Assembly (NCBI GenBank): GCA_023229685.1
Contig: JALNYT010000009.1
Span: 1-64,000 of the forward strand
Direction: 5' to 3'
Source of the DNA: Sulfuritalea sp.
Lineage (GTDB): Bacteria; Pseudomonadota; Gammaproteobacteria; Burkholderiales; Rhodocyclaceae
DNA: 64,000 nucleotides
Shown here: positions 8,237 to 15,715 of the stretch, one piece after another
Layout: each line of letters begins with the position of its first letter
Numbering within the stretch: position 1 is the stretch's first letter
Translations under genes and position numbers: made by a program
The notes under the pieces: generated by a model
Seen by the model: the letters and a program-made list of their open reading frames with translations, nothing else
Databases searched by the model: none
Told to the model about the DNA's origin: nothing

Positions 8237-9637
8237 ATGATTTCTGGTTCCGGGTATGCGCGGCAGGCGACTGCGGCTGTTGCACTGTGCTTCTCCATGT
8301 TCTCAGGATATGGGCTGGCGGCGGAGGCCGCCGCTCCGATCCTGGGAGCAACCGTGCCGGTGGCAACAGGCGGGGCAGGGGTCGGCCTTGTCATGCACTT
8401 TGAAAATTCGCCCTATCTCGGCGGCGGCACGCGCCACGACTTTGTTCCGATCTACATGTACGAGGGCAAGCGCGTCTTCCTCGAGGCCTATCGGGTTGGC
8501 CTGAAGCTGAATGAAACGCCTGACTCGCGCTTCGACGTGTTCGCCGCCTATCGCTTTGAGGGCTTCCCCTACGACCGCACTCCGGCGAGTCTGGCCGGCA
8601 TGGCCAATCGCGGAACGGGAGTCGACTTGGGTGTCGGCTATCAGCAGCACAAGCCGTGGGGCACGCTGTTTGGCGAAGTGTTGAGGGATGTCGGCAGCGC
8701 ATCGAACGGCACCGAAGTCCGGGGCGGCTACCGCTACGACTGGAAGATCGGCAAGCTGCAGTTGCAGCCGCAGCTTGCACTCTCATGGCGCGACGCCAGT
8801 CTGAACAACTACTACTACGGCGTGCGTCCGTCCGAAGCCACGGCCACACGTTCTGCCTATGAACCCGGTAGCGGCTTCAATGCCGAGCTCGGCTTGTCCG
8901 CCACCTACCGGCTCTCCGAGCGCTGGCGGTTGCTTGGCGGCGTATCGGCCAAGCGCTGGTCGTCGGGCGTGCGCGCCAGTCCCATCGTCGAGAACCGCAC
9001 ACAATTGGCGGGGCAACTCGGCGTGGCCTATGACTTTTCTCCGGAGCATGACGCCTGGCCCGAAGGCCGGCCGCTGATCGTCAAGGCGCTGTATGGCAAG
9101 GCGACCGATTGCGATGTGGCGCAAGTGATGTTGCTCAAGTGCACTTCGACCAACACGGTAGACCAGACACGCGTCACCTCGATTGAACTGGGCCGCCCCT
9201 TCGTCGAGCGCCTGAACGGCTGGCCGCTCGATTTCGTCGGCTACGTCGGCCTCTTGCGCCACAGCGAACGTGGATTGCAGGAAGACTCCTGGCAGGCCAA
9301 TGCCTACATGAAGGCTTACTACTACGGATTTCCGTGGAGCGAACGCGTGCGTACCCGTCTCGGCTTCGGTGTCGGGCTCTCGTATGCGGAGCGCGTGCCC
9401 TACGTGGAAATGCGTGACCAGCTGGCGCGCGGGCGCAGCAGCTCAAGGCTGCTCAACTACCTCGATCCGAGCATTGACATCAGCCTTGGCGATTTGATCG
9501 GTGTGAAGTCCATGGGTGAAACCTATGTCGGCCTCGGTGTATCGCACCGCTCAGGCATATTCGGCACCTCGCGCCTGCTCGGGAACGTGAACGGCGGCTC
9601 GAATTACATCTATTCCTATGTGGAGTGGCGCATGTAG
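8237..9637 (+). CDS. MipA/OmpV-family outer-membrane protein
   Basis: The protein has 466 residues from ATG 8237, with GGAG 9 bases upstream; an in-frame ATG at 8204 is the alternative. A signal peptide ends near GLAAEAAAP. The rest is rich in alternating aromatic/hydrophobic strands. The segment NNYYYGVRPSEATATRSAYE with PGSGFNAELGLSATYRL is typical of MipA/OmpV proteins. E. coli MipA scaffolds MltA and PBP1B; others are general barrels. The protein is longer than the usual 250 residues, and its last 170 residues add further strands ending in YIYSYVEWRM. It lies 68 bp after the RcnB-like gene, probably in the same transcript. Confidence 0.75.
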   Translation: MISGSGYARQATAAVALCFSMFSGYGLAAEAAAPILGATVPVATGGAGVGLVMHFENSPYLGGGTRHDFVPIYMYEGKRVFLEAYRVGLKLNETPDSRFDVFAAYRFEGFPYDRTPASLAGMANRGTGVDLGVGYQQHKPWGTLFGEVLRDVGSASNGTEVRGGYRYDWKIGKLQLQPQLALSWRDASLNNYYYGVRPSEATATRSAYEPGSGFNAELGLSATYRLSERWRLLGGVSAKRWSSGVRASPIVENRTQLAGQLGVAYDFSPEHDAWPEGRPLIVKALYGKATDCDVAQVMLLKCTSTNTVDQTRVTSIELGRPFVERLNGWPLDFVGYVGLLRHSERGLQEDSWQANAYMKAYYYGFPWSERVRTRLGFGVGLSYAERVPYVEMRDQLARGRSSSRLLNYLDPSIDISLGDLIGVKSMGETYVGLGVSHRSGIFGTSRLLGNVNGGSNYIYSYVEWRM

Positions 9638-9996
9638 TTGCTGCCAGGTCGCCGGCGCCAGCCGTGCGGCCTTGTCGTTCGTGGCGCAAGGACCCAGGTT
9701 CCCCGGCTGAAAGAGGCTCGAAACGAGGCTGCGTGGCGTTAACGGGCGCGCGCTGATACATCGACACCGCAACGCGCTGCAAGTAGCTCTCGAGTTCCAA
9801 AGAAAAGGCCCGCAACGGGATTACCGTTGCGGGCCAAGTTGTTGCAGCATCCGCTTGGAGGAGGTAAGCGAGCGCCTGAAGTGATAATGCTCCGGTGCTC
9901 AATTCCGCTCCGTACGCTGCCACACATTGGTGACAAAATTCTTGCTGGCCACAAACCCGAACGCTTCAGGTGTGCTTCAGCGTGTCCGGGTCTCGC
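9638..9996. other. Intergenic region between MipA-like and LapA-domain genes
   Basis: A 359-bp convergent gap. The only structure I can support is the strong hairpin at 9807-9835, listed separately. Short open frames here lack ribosome binding sites and look like chance. Confidence 0.5.
9807..9835 (-). terminator. Hairpin, likely terminator
   Basis: A perfect 12-bp stem, GGCCCGCAACGG and its complement, with the loop GATTA. On the minus strand it is followed by TTTTCTTT, as in an intrinsic terminator for genes running left from 10230. On the plus strand it has no T-tract but could still stop transcripts from the MipA-like gene. Confidence 0.65.
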
Positions 9997-10230
9997 TCAG
10001 CTCAAATAGACCAACTCACCCTGCTGAACCCTGGATTTGCGATGCAAAAGGTAACTGTGCAAAAACCAACCCAGACTGAATCCAGTCATCAATGTGAAAA
10101 ATATCAGCAACGCACTCGACATCGACGTTTGCCAGAACAGGAAGCCAATCTCAACGGGCGCAGCATTCTGAGCGACAAACATCACGGCCAGGCTTGAGAG
10201 AACGAGTATCAGTATCAATTTCAGATTCAT
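9997..10230 (-). CDS. LapA-domain (DUF1049-type) inner-membrane protein
   Basis: The protein has 77 residues and two membrane segments: LILILVLSSLAVMFVAQN, and SALLIFFTLMTGFSLGWFLH. Between them lies PVEIGFLFWQ. This FxxQN-PVxxxFL pattern is that of the lipopolysaccharide-assembly protein A domain. It lies 75 bp downstream of the coiled-coil protein on the same strand. The function in this setting is unknown; family members often accompany envelope-stress genes. Confidence 0.8.
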   Translation of the reverse strand: MNLKLILILVLSSLAVMFVAQNAAPVEIGFLFWQTSMSSALLIFFTLMTGFSLGWFLHSYLLHRKSRVQQGELVYLS

Positions 10231-10305
10231 CTTTCAATCCTCTCGAAGAGATTGCCAAAAGGCAGGAGCGCGCAGAAACGTTGGGCAGCGCCTGCCGCCC
10301 ATGGG

Positions 10306-10593
10306 TCACTTGAATTTGGCATGAGCGTCAGCGATACCAGTCTTCAGGTCCTCCCAGACTTTGTCAGCCGTTGTCTTGACTTGCTCCCACGCTTCGCCGC
10401 TGGCCTTTTCCAGATCCTGCAATTTCTCCGAAGCCTTGCGCTGTTTGGCACGCAACTCATCAAGCTGTTCGGCACGCTTGACCTTCATGTCGGCCCCGGC
10501 GTTCTCCGCCTTGGCTTCAAGCAAGTCGATCTGCGCACTCCATTCCTTCAGTTGCGCCGCCATTTTCTGTCTATATGCTTCCTGCAATTCCAT
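10306..10593 (-). CDS. Small coiled-coil protein
   Basis: The protein has 95 residues. ATG 10593 is preceded by GGGAGAG; longer in-frame starts up to 10632 overlap the upstream gene. It is almost wholly charged helix (QKMAAQLKEWSAQIDLLEAK, DELRAKQRKASEKLQDLEKA) with no signal peptide or membrane segment. It resembles the small cytoplasmic coiled-coil proteins found with BON and CsbD genes in stress-related clusters; no biochemical role is known to me. It lies between the BON lipoprotein and the LapA-domain gene, probably in one transcript. Confidence 0.7.
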   Translation of the reverse strand: MELQEAYRQKMAAQLKEWSAQIDLLEAKAENAGADMKVKRAEQLDELRAKQRKASEKLQDLEKASGEAWEQVKTTADKVWEDLKTGIADAHAKFK

Positions 10594-10628
10594 GATCGAC
10601 TCTCCCATAGATTGGCTACAACGCAACC

Positions 10629-11051
10629 TCACTTGAACGACTTTTGCACCAGCTTGTTGTCAACCCTTGTTACGCCGGCTACTGCGCCTGCCAGCAGCTT
10701 GACCCGATCGCTACTCGGCTCCGAATCAACCGATCCGCTTAATGTCACCACGCCTTTTACGGTATCAACACTGATTTGCAGGGACTTCAGGCCGGGCTCG
10801 GCAAAAATCGCCGCTTTGACCTTGGCTGTAATTTCCGCATCGTCAATGGCGGCGCCTGTTTTGACGCTTTGCTCACCCAGCTTTTCACCGACCTTGTCGG
10901 CGGCTTGCTCGATTTTTCTTCCGGCTGCATCGGCGGTCTGGTCGATCTTCTTGCCGGCAGTCTCGGCAGGCCCGGGTTTGTCGCAGGCGGAAAGTCCGGC
11001 AACAAGCAGGATCGAAATGCCGATCAATTTCAGGTTCTTCAACGCTTTCAT
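10629..11051 (-). CDS. BON-domain lipoprotein
   Basis: The protein has 140 residues from ATG 11051 (AAGGAAACCAAA upstream); an in-frame start at 11084 would add 11 residues. The lipobox is VAGLSAC with Cys near residue 23. A helical Lys/Ala/Asp segment with repeated AAGRKIEQAADKVGEKLGEQ precedes a single BON domain (DAEITAKVKAAIFAEPGLKS, VKGVVTLSGSVDS). BON domains (as in OsmY and DolP) bind phospholipid, and family members are envelope-stress proteins. It is first in a minus-strand run with the coiled-coil and LapA-domain genes, 75 bp from palindrome copy E. Confidence 0.85.
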   Translation of the reverse strand: MKALKNLKLIGISILLVAGLSACDKPGPAETAGKKIDQTADAAGRKIEQAADKVGEKLGEQSVKTGAAIDDAEITAKVKAAIFAEPGLKSLQISVDTVKGVVTLSGSVDSEPSSDRVKLLAGAVAGVTRVDNKLVQKSFK

Positions 11052-11125
11052 TTTGGTTTCCTTTTCAAAGTCATTCATATGCAATTGCCTCTGCGTGCTT
11101 TATCCCCCTTGCGACCGCCGGATTC

Positions 11126-11141
11126 TGTGCGCTGGAACACA
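11126..11141 (-). promoter_or_regulatory. Palindromic element, copy E (upstream of BON lipoprotein)
   Basis: TGTGTTCCAGCGCACA on the minus strand, followed by GAATCC. The gene-proximal half is intact and the distal half is degenerate. TAAAGC at 11102-11097 begins 24 nt after it and could be a -10. Confidence 0.55.
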
Positions 11142-11201
11142 TTGAAAAGTCTTTCTGCTTCGGCCCGCCATCCGTTGCTGAAGCTGTGCGCCATGGCCAT
11201 G

Positions 11202-11217
11202 TGTACGTCAGCGCACA
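11202..11217 (+). promoter_or_regulatory. Palindromic element, copy D (upstream of DUF883 gene)
   Basis: TGTACGTCAGCGCACA followed by GAATGG. It lies 109 bp before the DUF883 start and 60 bp from copy E, so the divergent pair E/D occupies the whole control region 11052-11325. I see no good -10 at the usual offset. Confidence 0.55.
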
Positions 11218-11325
11218 GAATGGATGTTTTTCGAGGGGCAGGATGCGAGGCAGAGGAAGGTCTGTGCCCGGAATTGAGGCTTGGTCACGATCGTTCCCGT
11301 CCATCCAACTACACCTGGAGGCATT

Positions 11326-11694
11326 GTGAAAACTGAACTTGGCGCAAGTCATGAGGCCATCGCAGACAAGAGGCAAAAACTCATGAAAGATCTTAAAGTC
11401 CTGGTCGCTGATGGCAACGACCTGTTGCAGGAGTTGGCCAAATCCACCAACGAGGAATTTTCCGCGGCGCGCACGAAGATCGAAAGAAGGCTGGGCGAGA
11501 CGAGCGCCCGATTGGATCATGCGCGAATCGCCCTCACCAGAAAGGCCGGCAGGGCCGCAGACGCAACGGTCGAATATGTGTGGGAAAACCCGTGGAAGGT
11601 CTTTGGGGTTGCGGCGGCGGCCGGACTCGTCGCCGCCCTTGCTTTCAGTCGCCGCCGATGGGTGCATTCGCCAACGGCGGATGAGGATGGATGA
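11326..11694 (+). CDS. DUF883 (YqjD/ElaB-family) membrane-anchored protein
   Basis: The protein has 122 residues from GTG 11326 with GGAGG 4 bases upstream. A long amphipathic helix (KLMKDLKVLVADGNDLLQEL) is followed by EYVWENPWKVFGVAAAAGLV, the family's C-terminal membrane anchor with its NPW motif. E. coli relatives YqjD and ElaB are ribosome-associated, stationary-phase inner-membrane proteins. It is followed by a CsbD gene 66 bp downstream. Confidence 0.85.
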   Translation: MKTELGASHEAIADKRQKLMKDLKVLVADGNDLLQELAKSTNEEFSAARTKIERRLGETSARLDHARIALTRKAGRAADATVEYVWENPWKVFGVAAAAGLVAALAFSRRRWVHSPTADEDG

Positions 11695-11760
11695 AATGGC
11701 TGTTGAATTGGCAACTCTACCGGCGATATCCGGCACAGAAGGAAGCCCGGGAAGTTTGCT

Positions 11761-11988
11761 ATGAACTGGCATATCGTTCAAGGCAACTGGAAGCAGTTCA
11801 AGGGCACGGCGAAAATGCGGTGGGGAAAACTCACCGACGATCCACTTCAAGTGCTGGCCGGCGAACGCATCGAGTTGGCGGGGAGGGTGCAGGAGGCCTA
11901 CGGTGTAACGAAGGACAAAGCCGGGCAGCAGCTCAGGCGTTTTCTTCGTGAGCGCCATAAGGATCGCTGCGCCAAAAACCGCGCCTGA
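11761..11988 (+). CDS. CsbD-family stress protein
   Basis: The protein has 75 residues. ATG 11761 is preceded by GGGAAG. MNWHIVQGNWKQFKGTAKMR, then WGKLTDD and AGERIELAGRVQEAYG, match the CsbD family of small soluble stress proteins (sigma-B regulon in Bacillus; function unknown). It is probably cotranscribed with the DUF883 gene from palindrome copy D. The 148 bp up to the next gene contain nothing I can name. Confidence 0.85.
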   Translation: MNWHIVQGNWKQFKGTAKMRWGKLTDDPLQVLAGERIELAGRVQEAYGVTKDKAGQQLRRFLRERHKDRCAKNRA

Positions 11989-12136
11989 CCGGAATCACAA
12001 TTCGCTTGGCGAGTGAGCGCTCCCGCCAGTGGCCTGCAATACGGATGCATCAGCATCCCCAGTGCCTTGCCCACTCTCAATCGCTGCGGCAACGGCAACC
12101 TGCTTCATTTCCGCTTTACCTGCATAGGAGAAGAAA

Positions 12137-12424
12137 ATGTCCAGCGTCGGTTATCACGAGCCTATTGAGGAACTGTCCGCTGAAACGCGCGACATGCATA
12201 GAGCAATCGTTTCCCTGATGGAAGAATTGGAAGCCGTTGATTGGTACAACCAGCGTGCCGATGCTTGCCAGGACAGGGAGCTGAAAACAATTCTTGAGCA
12301 CAATCGGGACGAGGAAAAGGAGCACGCAGCCATGCTACTGGAATGGGTCCGGCGCAAGGATTCGCGTTTTTCCAGGGAACTCAAGAATTGCTTGTTCACC
12401 AAGGGAACTATTGCGAAGAAGTAG
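12137..12424 (+). CDS. Encapsulated-ferritin (EncFtn)-like protein without targeting tail
   Basis: The protein has 95 residues. ATG 12137 follows AGGAGA. The segments EELEAVDWYNQRADAC and HNRDEEKEHAAMLLEWVRR match the EncFtn family, whose two-helix subunits form decamers with ferroxidase centres at dimer interfaces. Residues equivalent to the R. rubrum ligands are all present: Glu30, Glu60 and His63, with Trp36 and Tyr37. Family members normally carry a C-terminal encapsulin-targeting peptide and sit beside an encapsulin gene. This one stops shortly after the LFTKGTI segment, and no encapsulin gene is in the window. The likely role is iron oxidation or protection against iron stress outside a shell. 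Confidence 0.8.
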   Translation: MSSVGYHEPIEELSAETRDMHRAIVSLMEELEAVDWYNQRADACQDRELKTILEHNRDEEKEHAAMLLEWVRRKDSRFSRELKNCLFTKGTIAKK

Positions 12425-12471
12425 GAACGACTGTCGAACCGGATTGTCGGCGAGTTACTCGCACCGCGTTA

Positions 12472-12487
12472 TGTGCGCCACCGTACC
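12472..12487 (+). promoter_or_regulatory. Possible degenerate palindromic element, copy F
   Basis: TGTGCGCCACCGTACC. The left half fits the family but the right half (CGTACC) does not, and the GAG extension is missing. It overlaps repeat R7. It lies 161 bp before the second BON gene. Listed only because of its position in the same cluster. Confidence 0.3.
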
Positions 12488-12504
12488 GTCAGCGCCGACT
12501 TTTG
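12481..12504 (-). repeat. Dispersed repeat, copy R7 (divergent)
   Basis: On the minus strand it reads AGTCGGCGCTGACGG followed by TACGGTG, matching 13 of the 15 core bases. It is the only copy on this strand and overlaps the weak palindrome F. Confidence 0.45.
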
Positions 12505-12647
12505 TGATTATTCTGCCTGCGAGGATTCGATACAGCACGCGGCACACACGCCGTCAGGCTCGGTTCTCTGTTCAGAAGACTGCGCAAACTGCGTTATCCG
12601 AAACCGGATCAAGAAGTTCTGTTCAACTTATCTTTGGAGAGTCAACC

Positions 12648-12962
12648 ATGAAACAACTTAGAAATTATCTTTCCGCAGCGTTCCTCGCTGTTACGCTGGC
12701 GTCCGTCGCCGGTTGTGCTTCCACGGCGACGCAAGAGGGAACCGGTGAGTACGTCGACGACAGTCTCATCACCACCAAGGTGAAAGCGGCAATTTTCAAT
12801 GAGCCCACCATGAAGTCTGCCGAAATCAATGTCGAGACGTTCAAGGGCGTCGTTCAATTGAGTGGCTTCGTCAGCGCTCCGGCTTCCGTGTCCAAGGCGG
12901 GCGATCTGGCACGCGGCGTCAAAGGTGTGAAATCCGTCAGGAACGACCTGCGGATCAAGTAA
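12648..12962 (+). CDS. BON-domain lipoprotein
   Basis: The protein has 104 residues; ATG 12648 follows GGAGAG. The lipoprotein signal ends in VAGCAS. One BON domain covers about residues 40-104 (VDDSLITTKVKAAIFNEPTM, FKGVVQLSGFVSAPASVSKA). It is a probable periplasm-facing lipid-binding stress protein, similar to the BON lipoprotein at 10629 but without the helical spacer. A strong terminator follows. Confidence 0.87.
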   Translation: MKQLRNYLSAAFLAVTLASVAGCASTATQEGTGEYVDDSLITTKVKAAIFNEPTMKSAEINVETFKGVVQLSGFVSAPASVSKAGDLARGVKGVKSVRNDLRIK

Positions 12963-12988
12963 GAATTCCTGGGGCTGAGCCCACGGAG

Positions 12989-13021
12989 GCATCCCCGGGC
13001 CGTGCCCGGGGATGCCTGTTA
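12989..13021 (+). terminator. Terminator after BON gene
   Basis: A perfect 13-bp stem, GGCATCCCCGGGC with its complement, separated by CGT. The T-tract is poor (TGTTA), but stem strength and position 27 bp after the stop support termination. Confidence 0.6.
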
Positions 13022-13104
13022 CATCCCAGGTTGTTGGCGGCCAATTTCGCTGCTGCTGATTCCCGCGGTCAATTTGGCCGCTCGGTCGACGGAGGTGCTT
13101 GACC

Positions 13105-13257
13105 ATGCAGGGACGGGAAACGCAAAAAGCAGGATGCAGACCAGTCCATGAAACGCATGGCGAGTCATATGACTTTGTCAGGGGTGTCGATCAGCTTCTG
13201 CATCAAGCGTGCGCAACGGCTGAGCTGACCCGACAAATCCTGACGAAGTTTCGGTAG
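13105..13257 (+). CDS. Possible small hypothetical protein (50 residues)
   Basis: ATG 13105 is preceded by GGAGG at 13091 and the frame ends with TAG 13255-13257. The product, starting MQGRETQKAGCRPVHETHGE, is soluble, has two cysteines and matches no family I recognise. The only support is the good ribosome binding site and the position in a cluster of small stress genes, so it may be chance. Confidence 0.35.
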   Translation: MQGRETQKAGCRPVHETHGESYDFVRGVDQLLHQACATAELTRQILTKFR

Positions 13258-13288
13258 TCGCCGGAACTCCTCAGCCGCGAGGCAACCC

Positions 13289-14233
13289 ATGTCCCGCGGA
13301 TTATTCGATTACCTGGTGCTTGCCCCGACCCATTGGGCAAGGCGCCTGAAGATGGTCCTGATCGAGTCGCTGGTATCCTGGATCGATCACCGCGGCGCCA
13401 GCAAAGGCGCGGCGCTGGCGTTCTATACCCTGTTCTCGATGACGCCGATCCTGGTGCTGGCGATTGCCGTCGCCGGCTACGTATTCGGCGCCGAGGCGGC
13501 GCAAGGCGAGATCGTCGCCCAAGTGCAAGGTTTGGTAGGTCCGAATGGCGCGCAGGCGATCCAGGCATTGCTGGCAGCGGCGCGCGATCCCGCCTCCGGG
13601 CTGGTGGCCACACTCGTCGCGAGCGTGCTGTTGCTGCTGGGTGCCACCAGCGTCTTTGCCGAGTTGAAGGGCAGCCTGGATGAACTGTGGGGTGTCAGCC
13701 AGCCATGCCGGTCGGGATTCGTCGTGCTCTTGAGAACGCGCCTGCTGTCCTTTGGCCTGGTGCTGGTTCTGGCCTTCCTGCTGCTCGTATCCCTGGTCGT
13801 CAGTGCCGCAATGGCCATGCTTGAACGCTACGCGCACGGGGCGCTGGGCAGTTCCGCCGTGGTTGTCACCACGATCTCTTCCGTTATTTCGTTCGGCGTC
13901 ATAGCCTGCATGTTTGCAATCATCTACAAGACTTTGCCGGACGCACCGCTGTCATGGCGGGATGTCTGGATCGGCGCCGCGTTTACCGCGGGGCTGTTCA
14001 GCCTGGGAAAGTACGTGATCGGCTTGTATCTTGGAAACAGCGGTGTCGCATCGAGCTTTGGTGCCGCCGGATCCCTGATCGCCTTGCTCTTATGGGTGTA
14101 TTACTCGGCGCAGATCTTCTTTCTCGGCGCGGAGTTCACGCGGCATTACGCGCTGTGGTTCGGCAGCCTGCAGCAACAAAGGCTGCGCAGTGAAGAACTG
14201 AACTGCCCTGTCGCGCCACCGGCGGCTGGGTGA
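13289..14233 (+). CDS. YihY/BrkB-family inner-membrane protein
   Basis: The protein has 314 residues with about six membrane segments. The family signature is near the N-terminus: GASKGAALAFYTLFSMTPIL. Later come LGATSVFAELKGSLDELWGV and GSLIALLLWVYYSAQIFFLG, both typical. BrkB was named for serum resistance in Bordetella and the family was once misassigned as RNase BN; its transport role is not settled. It lies 31 bp after the possible small gene. The ribosome binding site is weak (GAGGC). Confidence 0.88.
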   Translation: MSRGLFDYLVLAPTHWARRLKMVLIESLVSWIDHRGASKGAALAFYTLFSMTPILVLAIAVAGYVFGAEAAQGEIVAQVQGLVGPNGAQAIQALLAAARDPASGLVATLVASVLLLLGATSVFAELKGSLDELWGVSQPCRSGFVVLLRTRLLSFGLVLVLAFLLLVSLVVSAAMAMLERYAHGALGSSAVVVTTISSVISFGVIACMFAIIYKTLPDAPLSWRDVWIGAAFTAGLFSLGKYVIGLYLGNSGVASSFGAAGSLIALLLWVYYSAQIFFLGAEFTRHYALWFGSLQQQRLRSEELNCPVAPPAAG

Positions 14234-14326
14234 ACTGCGCCGGAAGAGCCCTGGTACGGCTCGAGCAGGGAGGTCGCAGCGGATTGCTGCGTCGATGCAT
14301 TTCATCGCCGCGCCCGACGGAGTTTA

Positions 14327-14342
14327 TGTACTGTAGCGCACA
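14327..14342 (+). promoter_or_regulatory. Palindromic element, copy G (upstream of AI-2E-family gene)
   Basis: TGTACTGTAGCGCACA followed by GACCTC. TATGCT at 14364-14369 begins 22 nt after it and is a plausible -10. The downstream start codon is 113 bp away. Confidence 0.6.
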
Positions 14343-14454
14343 GACCTCGCCTGACTTCGCGACTATGCTTTTCATCAAGTGTGCTGCGGTCCCCAAGCGT
14401 GGCGGATCGGCGGATTGCGCTCATGTGTTTCACACAACTCAGGCACCCACTCCG

Positions 14455-15651
14455 ATGTCAGTTTCGATGGTTGAAAACGCAACCCCCCAATCGGAAGCTC
14501 CGGCAGAGAATCAATCTCCAGCGGGTCCCGAGTCGACAGCCCTGCAATCCATAGTCAAGGCGACCGAAACCGGGCGCGACCTGGCCTTGGCCATCCTCGC
14601 CACGGTCGCCGTGGTTTTCGCTTTGAAATGGGCGCAGAGCTTTGTCATTTCCCTGCTGCTCGGGATACTGTTTGCCTACACCCTGAATCCCCTCGTAGTG
14701 TGCCTCGATCGGATCAGGATCCCGCGCATGGTGAGCACCAGTATTGTGATGGCGGGTGTCGTATGTGCGCTCGCGCTGGGCTCCTACTCGCTGCGTGGAC
14801 AGATACAGACCATACTTGACCAACTGCCCGAAGCGGTGAGCAAGCTGTCGACCAGCCTCGCCAGTCTGCGCGAGGACCAGACCAGCACCATGCAGAAGGT
14901 GCAAAGTGCTGCGAGCGAAATCGAAAAGGCGACGAGCCAGGCCGCAGGCGTGCCGCTAGCACCCAATCGACGGGCGACGCACGTCGTTGTCGATACGCCT
15001 GGGTTCAAACTCAGCAACTTCCTTTGGGTGGGCTCCATGGGAGCTGCGGGACTGATCGGCCAGGCAGCCATGGTGCTCTTCCTGACGTTCTTTCTCCTGT
15101 TGTCCGGCGATACCTTCAAGAGAAAACTGGTGCGAGTCACGGGACCCTCGCTATCGAACAGGAAGATCACCGTGCGTATTCTCGATGACATCAACGAATC
15201 CATCCAGCGCTATATGTTCCTGCTCCTGGCGACCAACGTTCTGGTGGGGCTGTTCACCTGGATCGCATTGCGCTGGTTCGGCCTGGAGAACGCCGGTGCC
15301 TGGGGAGTGGCCGCGGGCCTGCTGCACATTGTCCCCTACCTGGGTCCGGCCGTCACCGCTGCCGCCATTGGCATGGCGGCTTTCATGCAGTTCGACACCC
15401 TGTCGATGGCGTTGCTGGTCACCGGAGCTTCGCTGGCGATCGCCATGGTCGTCGGGCTCTTTGGGGTCACCTGGATGACAGGCAAGACGGCCAAAATGAA
15501 TGCCGCTGCAGTGTTCATTTCGCTGTTGTTCTGGGGATGGCTGTGGGGCGTCTGGGGCATGCTGCTTAGTGTTCCGATCATTGTCATTGTGAAAGTGGTG
15601 GCTCAGCATGTGGAGCAACTTGAGTCAGTGGCCGAGTTGCTTGCAGACTAG
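14455..15651 (+). CDS. AI-2E/PerM-family membrane protein
   Basis: The protein has 398 residues from ATG 14455; 14467 is an equally possible start and neither has a strong ribosome binding site. A hydrophilic N-terminus of about 45 residues precedes several membrane segments. A long central loop (QLPEAVSKLSTSLASLREDQ) and the C-terminal motif GLLHIVPYLGPAVTAAAIGM are typical of the AI-2E/PerM family. Members include TqsA (quorum-signal export) and sodium/proton antiporters, so the substrate cannot be read from sequence. The glucan synthase starts 64 bp downstream, and the palindrome upstream may serve both. Confidence 0.85.
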   Translation: MSVSMVENATPQSEAPAENQSPAGPESTALQSIVKATETGRDLALAILATVAVVFALKWAQSFVISLLLGILFAYTLNPLVVCLDRIRIPRMVSTSIVMAGVVCALALGSYSLRGQIQTILDQLPEAVSKLSTSLASLREDQTSTMQKVQSAASEIEKATSQAAGVPLAPNRRATHVVVDTPGFKLSNFLWVGSMGAAGLIGQAAMVLFLTFFLLLSGDTFKRKLVRVTGPSLSNRKITVRILDDINESIQRYMFLLLATNVLVGLFTWIALRWFGLENAGAWGVAAGLLHIVPYLGPAVTAAAIGMAAFMQFDTLSMALLVTGASLAIAMVVGLFGVTWMTGKTAKMNAAAVFISLLFWGWLWGVWGMLLSVPIIVIVKVVAQHVEQLESVAELLAD

Positions 15652-15715
15652 GTGGTACCTTGCTCGACCCGATACGCAGCGTCGACAACTGAATTGTTGA
15701 AAAGGACCCCCTGAA

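Noticed and set aside
14455..15651. Naming the AI-2E-family protein as a quorum-signal exporter (TqsA).
   Set aside because: The family includes ion antiporters, and no luxS is visible in this window; the substrate cannot be inferred.
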